A stretch of DNA of 13,091 nucleotides from an uncultured Oscillospiraceae bacterium (lineage in GTDB: Bacteria; Bacillota_A; Clostridia; Oscillospirales; Oscillospiraceae): contig CAAGIF010000264.1 of NCBI GenBank assembly GCA_900769845.1, positions 1 through 13,091 of the forward strand, given 5' to 3'. The first letter of the stretch is position 1. Every line of letters begins with the position of its first letter. A program made the position numbers and the translations under genes. Shown here in pieces: positions 8,067-13,091 of this stretch. Under the pieces are notes generated by a model. The model saw only the letters and a program-made list of their open reading frames with translations, ran no database searches and was not told where the DNA came from.

Positions 8067-8096
8067 ATGCACAGCCCATTCCGATACAGCCTATGA
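8067..8096 (+). CDS. Putative nine-residue leader peptide coupled to the C39-like gene
   Basis: AGGAGG at 8056-8061 is followed after five nucleotides by an ATG opening a tiny reading frame, MHSPFRYSL, whose TGA at 8094-8096 overlaps the ATG of the next gene at 8093 (ATGA). The main reading frame has no ATG, GTG or TTG start suitably spaced from this ribosome binding site. Ribosomes loading here would therefore translate the short peptide and could re-initiate on the secreted protein. No codon bias or repeated residue suggesting attenuation is visible. Translation is inferred only from this arrangement. Confidence 0.45.
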   Translation: MHSPFRYSL

Positions 8097-8959
8097 ACCC
8101 AATCAGAAAAATCACAGCGGTGATTCTGGCGGTTGCCTGCGTGCTGAGCCTGACGGTTTTTGTCAGCGCTCAGGAAGAGGAGAAGTCTTCTCAGCCCCAA
8201 AGCTCCGCTACTACTTCCGGTATGACTCGCCGGGAATTTTTGCAGAAGCTCTGCCGGTCCTATCTGGATCAGCGGTTTGAGCGATATACATCCGTGCCCC
8301 AGTATTTTCAGCAGGATTATGCCCATGTCCAGTACGGCGGCCCCGGCTGCACCATCGCCAACACCGGCTGTGGCATTACCACCCTGGCTATGCTGGCTAC
8401 TTACATGACGGACGAGGAACAGCTTCCTTCCACCATGGCAGAAATGTTCTGGCGGTACGCCTCCCCCCAGGGAACGGCCTTCGTGCTGTTTGATGACAGC
8501 CCTGCTGTCCTCGGTTATTATCTCCAGGGCCGGGCTTACTACTGGGCCGATGTGGAAACGGCGCTGAACAACGGACAGATGGTTGTCTGCCTGCAGAAGG
8601 CCGGACGGTTCACTTCCTCCGGACATTTTCTGGTGCTGACCGGCATCACTGAGGAAGGCCGGGTCACCGTTATGGACTGCAATGTCTTCAATCACCAGGG
8701 CCACAGCCGCTTCTATGACTGCTATGAAAACGGCTTCTATATCCAGGATCTTACCCAGAATGCGGGGGTTTACTGGATCTACGAAAAGAAAGTGGTCCGC
8801 ACCGCTACCTGTGCCAACTGCGGCGATTCGGAAACGGAGCTCTTCCCAGCGAAAATGTTCCGGGAGGACTATTTCTGCCCCAAGTGCCGGACAAAATGCC
8901 ACAAGCAGGAAATCTATGAACAGTTGTGCCATCCGGCGCTGGAAACGGATGAAAAATAA
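8093..8959 (+). CDS. Secreted C39-like (papain-fold) peptidase family protein with C-terminal zinc ribbon
   Basis: A 288-residue exported protein from the start chosen here. Residues 1-26 form a signal peptide: MNPIRK, a hydrophobic core ITAVILAVACVLSLTVFV, then a likely cleavage after VSA before QEEE. A Ser/Gln-rich linker leads to a Peptidase_C39_2-type domain (about 68-230). It shows VQYGGPGCTIANTGCGITTL with likely nucleophile Cys93, SSGHFLVLTGI with His178, and VMDCN with Asp195. The C-terminus has a zinc-ribbon pattern, C240-x2-C243 and C262-x2-C265-x3-C269. No transporter domain is fused, so it is not a bacteriocin exporter; the substrate is unknown. The frame is open back to an ATG at 8021, but that start lacks a ribosome binding site, sits about eight nucleotides from the predicted transcript start, and would bury the signal peptide. 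Start confidence is moderate. Confidence 0.85.
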   Translation: MNPIRKITAVILAVACVLSLTVFVSAQEEEKSSQPQSSATTSGMTRREFLQKLCRSYLDQRFERYTSVPQYFQQDYAHVQYGGPGCTIANTGCGITTLAMLATYMTDEEQLPSTMAEMFWRYASPQGTAFVLFDDSPAVLGYYLQGRAYYWADVETALNNGQMVVCLQKAGRFTSSGHFLVLTGITEEGRVTVMDCNVFNHQGHSRFYDCYENGFYIQDLTQNAGVYWIYEKKVVRTATCANCGDSETELFPAKMFREDYFCPKCRTKCHKQEIYEQLCHPALETDEK

Positions 8960-8967
8960 TAAAAACG

Positions 8968-9001
8968 CCCTCCGGCTTATCGCTAAGCCGGAGGGATTTT
9001 T
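8968..9001. terminator. Bidirectional terminator between convergent C39-like gene and alaA
   Basis: A perfect 12-bp stem (CCCTCCGGCTTA at 8968-8979 with 8984-8995) with a TCGC tetraloop. T's follow on the plus strand (8997-9001), and five A's precede it (8961-8965), giving a T run on the minus strand. It lies eight nucleotides after the C39-like stop and 11 nt beyond the alaA stop, so it serves both. Confidence 0.93.
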
Positions 9002-9012
9002 GTGTATTGGGG

Positions 9013-10230
9013 TTATTTTTGGATGTAGCCGTCCAGAAATTTGCCCATGCGGAGCATGGCCTCCCGAAGCTGATCTGCCTGGGGAAGCAACACAAGCCGG
9101 AAATGATCCGGTTCTGCCCAATCGAAACCGCTTCCGGGGACAACCAGGATATTGGTTTCGTGGAGAAGATCTTTGGCAAACTGCTTGTCGTTGGTGATGT
9201 GGAATTTCTTCACATCCAACCGGGGGAACAGATAGAAGGCCGCCCGGTTCTTTACATAGGAAATGCCGTCGATCTGATCCAAAACCTCCACAGTGGCCTG
9301 GCGCTGTTCGTAGATCCGGCCGCCGGGGCTGATCATGGAGGTGGGAGTTTCATTGTCTTCCAGAGCGGCGGGGATCACAAGCTGAGCCAAAGCATTGGCG
9401 CACAGCCGCATGGAGGTCAGCTGCACCACACCGTTGCGGTACAGTTCTGTTTTCTGCCGGGGGCCGCTGATTACCATCCAGCCGCAGCGGTAGCCGCACA
9501 GACAGTGGGACTTGCTCAGCCCGTTCATGGTAACCACCGTCAGATCCGGCGCCAGGGAAGCGGTGGATATGTGTTTGCAGCCGTCCATTACCAGCCGGTC
9601 GTAGATCTCATCGGAGAAAACCAACAGATTATGCTCCCGGGCTGCATCCAGCAGCTTTACCAGCACATCGGTGTCATACAGAGCGCCGGTGGGATTGTTG
9701 GGATTGATAATGACCATCGCCCGGGTCTTGGATGTAATTTTGCTGCGCAGATCCGCCACATCCGGATTCCAGCCGGCGGCCTCATCACAGCGGTAGAAAA
9801 CGGGCTTTGCGCCGGTGAGCAGGACGGTATTGCTCCACAGGGAATAATTGGGAGTGGGGATCAGAACCTCATCCCCGGGATTCAGCAGAGGCATCAGAGC
9901 AAAGTTCACCACTTCACTGACGCCGTTGCCGATGAAAACATCGCCGGGCTCCACACCTTCGATGCCCTTGCTCCGACAGTAGCGGGCAATGGCCTCCCGT
10001 GCCTGGGGCATACCCTGGAAATCACAGTAGGGAACGGCAGCCTCTGCCCGGCCTTCAATGGCGTTGCGGATACTCTCCGGCAGGGGAAAGCCGAAGGCGG
10101 CGGGGTTGCCGGTGTTCAGCTTCAGCACATTGATGCCCTGGGTCTGCATGCGGATTGCTTCGTGGTACAGTTCACCGCGGATATCGGAATGGACATGAGC
10201 CATGCGGTCAGCCAATTTAAACACGATCAA
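9013..10230 (-). CDS. alaA: PLP-dependent alanine aminotransferase (AlaA-like)
   Basis: A 405-residue class I/II aminotransferase that closely follows the AlaA/AlaT pattern: DIRGELYHEAIRMQTQGINV at the N-terminus, LNTGNPAAFGF, IGNGVSEVV, INPNNPTG (175-182), SDEIYDRL (D207, Y210), the PLP-binding lysine K240 in NGLSKSH, SMRLCAN, SPGGRIYEQR, and R378 in PDHFRLVLLP for substrate carboxylate. AlaA makes alanine from pyruvate and glutamate in the cytoplasm; other small amino acid substrates are possible. The start appears to be TTG at 10228-10230, since AAAGGA lies six nucleotides upstream and this length matches the E. coli AlaA N-terminus as I recall it; a GTG two codons later and an ATG at 10203 are alternatives. 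The residues around K240 (SKSHCLCGYRCGW) are cysteine-rich where AlaA usually has TYRVAGFRQGW. It is a single-gene unit. Confidence 0.92.
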   Translation of the reverse strand: MIVFKLADRMAHVHSDIRGELYHEAIRMQTQGINVLKLNTGNPAAFGFPLPESIRNAIEGRAEAAVPYCDFQGMPQAREAIARYCRSKGIEGVEPGDVFIGNGVSEVVNFALMPLLNPGDEVLIPTPNYSLWSNTVLLTGAKPVFYRCDEAAGWNPDVADLRSKITSKTRAMVIINPNNPTGALYDTDVLVKLLDAAREHNLLVFSDEIYDRLVMDGCKHISTASLAPDLTVVTMNGLSKSHCLCGYRCGWMVISGPRQKTELYRNGVVQLTSMRLCANALAQLVIPAALEDNETPTSMISPGGRIYEQRQATVEVLDQIDGISYVKNRAAFYLFPRLDVKKFHITNDKQFAKDLLHETNILVVPGSGFDWAEPDHFRLVLLPQADQLREAMLRMGKFLDGYIQK

Positions 10231-10248
10231 ACACGGTCCTTTCTTTGG

Positions 10249-10284
10249 GGCAGCGGGGCTGCCGGGTAAGATACCTGTATTCTA
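10249..10284 (-). promoter_or_regulatory. Putative alaA promoter -10 and leader hairpin
   Basis: On the minus strand, TAGAAT (10279-10284) is preceded by TGT, an extended -10 element; no good -35 is visible at 16-18 nt. Downstream in the leader, GGCAGC-CCC-GCTGCC (10249-10263) forms a 6-bp G/C stem with a 3-nt loop, ending six nucleotides before the AAAGAAAGGA ribosome binding region. The rest of 10285-10339 holds no recognisable gene. Confidence 0.4.
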
Positions 10285-10339
10285 ACAGATAAACGCGAAA
10301 TATGGAAGAGGGGAGTTGAAATTAATTTCCCCCAAAATG

Positions 10340-10372
10340 AAAATCCGGGAAGCTGACCGCTTCCCGGATTTT
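10340..10372 (-). terminator. Terminator downstream of the APC permease remnant
   Basis: A perfect 14-bp stem (AAAATCCGGGAAGC at 10340-10353 with 10359-10372) and a 5-nt loop, 14 nt past the stop codon of the permease remnant. On the minus strand the exit is GGATTTTCATTTTG, an interrupted T tract. It would also end transcription from the ABC transporter gene. Confidence 0.85.
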
Positions 10373-10386
10373 GGTTTTGTTACGGA

Positions 10387-10665
10387 TCAACCTTTACGGC
10401 GCTTTTTCTCCACGATCAGATACACCGGCAGACCGGCAAGGGTGACGAGAATGCTGCAAAGGGACATGACAGTAGCCCGGGTTCCGGAGAGGAACAGCTG
10501 GCTTGCGATCACATATGCACCGCTGGCAATGGCAAGAATGGGGATTACCGGATACGGGGGAACCTTATATTTCCGTTCCAGGTGGGGATGGGTCTTTCGC
10601 AGTTTGATCACGCAGACAAAGGTCAGCGTATAGAAGATCCAGCAGGAGAATACCGCAAGATCCGC
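10387..10665 (-). pseudogene. C-terminal remnant of an APC-family amino acid permease
   Basis: The 92 codons from 10665 down to the TGA at 10387 encode a typical amino acid/polyamine/organocation permease C-terminus: ADLAVFSCWIFYTLTFVCVI (a transmembrane helix), the LRKTHPHLERKYKVPPYPVIP loop seen in LAT-type exchangers, then two more helices and a KKRRKG tail. Full-length relatives are about 430-480 residues, so roughly the first four fifths are missing. There is no start codon or ribosome binding site of its own. The first codon follows directly, in the same frame, the TAG stop of the ABC transporter gene. The natural permease end and its terminator are intact. It is therefore a broken gene left by a rearrangement, or a misassembled join. 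It cannot be functional as seen. Confidence 0.82.
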
Positions 10666-13091
10666 CTACATATCGTACTTTGCAGCCAGCTGCGCCGGGG
10701 GCAGATTCAGTAACCGGTTTAGAGGTAGCAGGGAAATCAGAAGGTAGTAGCCCAGAATCAACAGACTTACTGCGATCGCAGCCTGCCAGGGAAGAATCAG
10801 ATTCAGCTCCAGCTCCGGGATCCGGCTCAGGGTGTTTGATGCAAACCAGGTCAGAATTGCGGCGGGCAGGAGGGTCTGGGCAGAGGCCAGCAGACTTTCC
10901 AGCAGGAAAATACTGCAAAGCTTGCGGCCGGGAATTCCCAAAAGCCGGTACACGGCCAGAAGCTCCAGCCGTCCCTGAACTTGGGCCCGGCACAGCAGAT
11001 ACAGCATCACAAGGGACAGACCGATCAGCGTAATGATAATAACCGTACGGCCGTCGGCTCGCAGGCTGGCGGCCTGTTCATAGGCCCGGTAGGTCTGACC
11101 GTAGATATCCGTTACCTGAATGTCCAGCAGACCCGTATTCACATAGTACCACAGCCAAAGTTCGTCGGTAGCCTTATCCGGTTCGCTATCCAGATACCGG
11201 TACAGATATTCCGCTTCGGTCAGATCGGGGTGCTGTTTTGCCGACTCTGCCAGTTCCGGGGAGATATTTGCCAGGGGGTTCTTCTGTCCCAATTCCGCCA
11301 GCGCGGCCATCACAGCGGCCTTGTCCTCGCAGTACAGGTCAAGGCTGTTGTTTACGCTGCGGACAATGAAATACTCTACAAGCTCGTCCCGGACCACAAT
11401 ATTTGCGGGAATCAGAGGATCTTCGTAAACTGCTACGATATCCGCATACAGATCGGCGCCTACTTTATAGGTACGACCCACCTGGGTCATGAAATACTGA
11501 CCCGCATTGTTCAGAAATACTGCGCACTGGAAATCCTCCAGCTGTAGATTTGCATAGGCTCCGGGATTTATAGACCTAAGCTCCGATAGCGTAATCACGG
11601 GAGTGCTGTTGGAGCAAAGGGAAGCCATAGCCTCCCGGCTCATGTAAATGGACCGCTCTCCACTGTCGCAGATGCCCACAATGACGGGGGCATAGAGCTT
11701 TTTGCCGAATTGGATGGGCATGTCCAGGAAAAATGTGATATCGCTGACGCTCTTCTGAACAACACCGCGATTTGCCAGAGCTGCTTCCAGCACCAACCGG
11801 TCGGCCACGATCTCCCAGCTGTGTTCCGGCATCCGTCCGTGGATCAGGGTATTGCTGTCCAAACGGCTCAGGGATACCTGACTGCAGGCGGGGATACCAA
11901 TCAGCTCGTTCTCCAGCTGGTAAAACAGTTCTGCCTTGCATTCGATCAGAGAGCTGATCATGGGGATCTCTTCCACCGCCAATCCGCGGTTTCGCAGAGA
12001 ACCTGCAATATGCTGCCAGTACTTGTTATACTGTCCGGTGTTGGAGATGTCGGTATCGGTGTTGTCGCCACGCTGCATTTCGATTTTCAGTACGTGGGAA
12101 TCCGTGCGGATAAAATCCTCGGGCTTCACCTGGGAAATTGCCACGAAATCCGCGGTAATGACCAGCGCCAGCACCGTAAGCAACGCCAGGAAAATCCGAA
12201 GCCCTGCCCGGCGGATACCCTTGCCCTTCAGCAGACTTCGGGCTTCCTGGACCATCATCCGGCCGGTAAGACCTTTGCCGGCCTTGGTCTCCGGGGCTGC
12301 CGGCTCCCGGAACAGCGGAATGCCGTCACCGGACTGATGATCCACCGTTTCCAGGGTCATCACAGGACGGCTGCCTTCTTCAATCTGCGCGGTATCGTCG
12401 GAGGAACTCAATGTCACTGCCCTGGTATCTGCCAGCTTGATGACGATCCGGTCATTTTGCGCTACCACGGTCAGCTCCACCGGAGGCGCGCCCTCCTGGC
12501 GCAGCAACCGCAGGGAAACACCGGCTTCTTCCAGGTGCTTCTGCTCATGATCGCCGGCATAGATCACCTTGTCTGAGGAAGCGGACAAACTGCTCCGAGT
12601 CCAGCTCTGGGTATCGGAGGATATCCTGCCTGCGTCCAGGGTGATGATCCGGTCGGCGAAGAAACGGGCGATCCGCTCTTCGTGGGTGACCATGATCACC
12701 AGACTTTCCCGGGAAGCCTGCCGCAGCAGGGTACAAATATTACGGGTGTTGGCTTCGTCCAGATTGCCGGTGGGTTCGTCGGCAAAGATCACCTTGGGTC
12801 TGCGGGCCAGAGCCCGGGCGATGGCGATCCGCTGCTGCTGACCGCCGGATAGTTCGCCGACCTTGCGGCGAATGTAGCGATCCATGTCCACGGCCTTCAG
12901 CGCCATGCGGACCCGCTTCAGTTTTTCTCTGTGGCTCAGTTCCAGACTGTGCAGACCTAAATACACATTGTACGCCACAGAATGGTCTTCCAGCAGGTAA
13001 TAGTTCTGAAAAATGTATCCGTAATTCCGGTTCCGTTCCCGCTCGTAGGCATTGGTGCCGTAACGGGAGACCTTCACATCCTCGGTAGACA
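10666..13091 (-). CDS. MacB-type fused ABC ATPase/permease (N-terminus beyond window)
   Basis: A fused ABC transporter of the MacB/type VII class, at least 807 residues, truncated at its start by the window edge. The visible ATPase part has the Q-loop YIFQNYYLL, signature LSGGQQQRIAIARAL, Walker B VIFADEPTGNLD and H-loop IMVTHEE; Walker A lies outside. A roughly 130-residue linker, probably with a small beta-rich domain, follows. Then, numbering from codon 13077, come helix 1 at about 292-315, a large extracytoplasmic domain (316-676) and helices 2-4 at about 677-697, 722-747 and 762-785. It ends PPAQLAAKYDM, a usual FtsX/MacB-permease finish. Such mechanotransmission transporters extrude peptides, antibiotics or lipoproteins, or drive envelope enzymes; the substrate here is unknown. 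The stop TAG directly abuts the permease remnant. No partner adaptor gene is visible. Confidence 0.92.
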   Translation of the reverse strand, partial: STEDVKVSRYGTNAYERERNRNYGYIFQNYYLLEDHSVAYNVYLGLHSLELSHREKLKRVRMALKAVDMDRYIRRKVGELSGGQQQRIAIARALARRPKVIFADEPTGNLDEANTRNICTLLRQASRESLVIMVTHEERIARFFADRIITLDAGRISSDTQSWTRSSLSASSDKVIYAGDHEQKHLEEAGVSLRLLRQEGAPPVELTVVAQNDRIVIKLADTRAVTLSSSDDTAQIEEGSRPVMTLETVDHQSGDGIPLFREPAAPETKAGKGLTGRMMVQEARSLLKGKGIRRAGLRIFLALLTVLALVITADFVAISQVKPEDFIRTDSHVLKIEMQRGDNTDTDISNTGQYNKYWQHIAGSLRNRGLAVEEIPMISSLIECKAELFYQLENELIGIPACSQVSLSRLDSNTLIHGRMPEHSWEIVADRLVLEAALANRGVVQKSVSDITFFLDMPIQFGKKLYAPVIVGICDSGERSIYMSREAMASLCSNSTPVITLSELRSINPGAYANLQLEDFQCAVFLNNAGQYFMTQVGRTYKVGADLYADIVAVYEDPLIPANIVVRDELVEYFIVRSVNNSLDLYCEDKAAVMAALAELGQKNPLANISPELAESAKQHPDLTEAEYLYRYLDSEPDKATDELWLWYYVNTGLLDIQVTDIYGQTYRAYEQAASLRADGRTVIIITLIGLSLVMLYLLCRAQVQGRLELLAVYRLLGIPGRKLCSIFLLESLLASAQTLLPAAILTWFASNTLSRIPELELNLILPWQAAIAVSLLILGYYLLISLLPLNRLLNLPPAQLAAKYDM

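Noticed and set aside
8021..8092. Start of the C39-like protein at the ATG at 8021
   Set aside because: No ribosome binding site, about eight nucleotides from the predicted transcript start, and it places 24 polar residues before the signal peptide.
6724..8115. 463-codon minus-strand ORF opposite the PpiC-type gene
   Set aside because: Shadow ORF rich in His/Ile/Gly, crossing a strong terminator and promoter of the other strand.
8000..9121. 373-codon minus-strand ORF opposite the C39-like gene
   Set aside because: Spans the bidirectional terminator and overlaps alaA in another frame; no family pattern.
9007..10269. 420-codon plus-strand ORF opposite alaA
   Set aside because: Exact antisense of a confidently identified aminotransferase; no domain resemblance.
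11710..12576. 288-codon plus-strand ORF opposite the ABC transporter
   Set aside because: His/Gln-rich shadow with no promoter or ribosome binding site seen.
1..13091. Possible tRNA, rRNA, CRISPR, insertion sequence or riboswitch
   Set aside because: No cloverleaf, repeat-spacer array, transposase or recognised aptamer pattern was seen; intergenic spaces are all short.

Overview
The window looks like a chromosomal segment of a low-to-mid GC, Gram-positive-type anaerobe, most likely a gut Clostridia member (Oscillospiraceae/Ruminococcaceae-like). This is inferred from the linked order miaB-mutS-mutL, strong AGGAGG-type ribosome binding sites, consensus sigma-A promoters, a CPBP membrane protease, and zinc-ribbon-plus-membrane-anchor proteins. 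No rRNA, tRNA, CRISPR array or insertion sequence was recognised.

Region 1 (1-6261, minus strand) reads right to left as one tight operon: miaB (tRNA methylthiotransferase), a six-helix Pr6Pr-like membrane protein, mutS, a CPBP intramembrane protease, and mutL (cut by the left window edge). Gaps are a 4-nt overlap, 34 nt, 1 nt and 4 nt. The only convincing promoter is upstream of miaB, so the mismatch repair genes appear to be co-expressed with tRNA modification and two membrane proteins.

Region 2 (6262-9001, plus strand) is divergent and holds two monocistronic genes for envelope proteins, each with its own 17-nt-spaced promoter and a strong terminator. The first is a membrane-anchored PpiC-type peptidyl-prolyl isomerase with an N-terminal zinc ribbon. 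The second is a secreted C39-like papain-fold protein with a C-terminal zinc ribbon. The second has an unusual 5' region: a hairpin, a near-perfect Shine-Dalgarno, and a nine-residue leader ORF whose stop overlaps the probable true start (ATGA).

Region 3 (8968-10386, minus strand) has alaA (alanine/glutamate-pyruvate aminotransferase) with a TTG start. It converges on the C39 gene across a perfect bidirectional terminator.

Region 4 (10387-13091, minus strand) has a large MacB-type fused ABC ATPase/permease whose Walker A end lies beyond the right edge. Its stop codon abuts, with no intervening base, an in-frame 92-codon remnant of an APC-family amino acid permease that still has its natural stop and terminator. 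This junction is the clearest sign of rearrangement (or assembly chimerism) in the window.

The strongest leads are the leader-peptide arrangement before the C39 gene, the ABC/APC junction, the CPBP protease between mutS and mutL, and the pair of zinc-ribbon envelope proteins. I did not see a clearly new multi-gene defence or mobile system.
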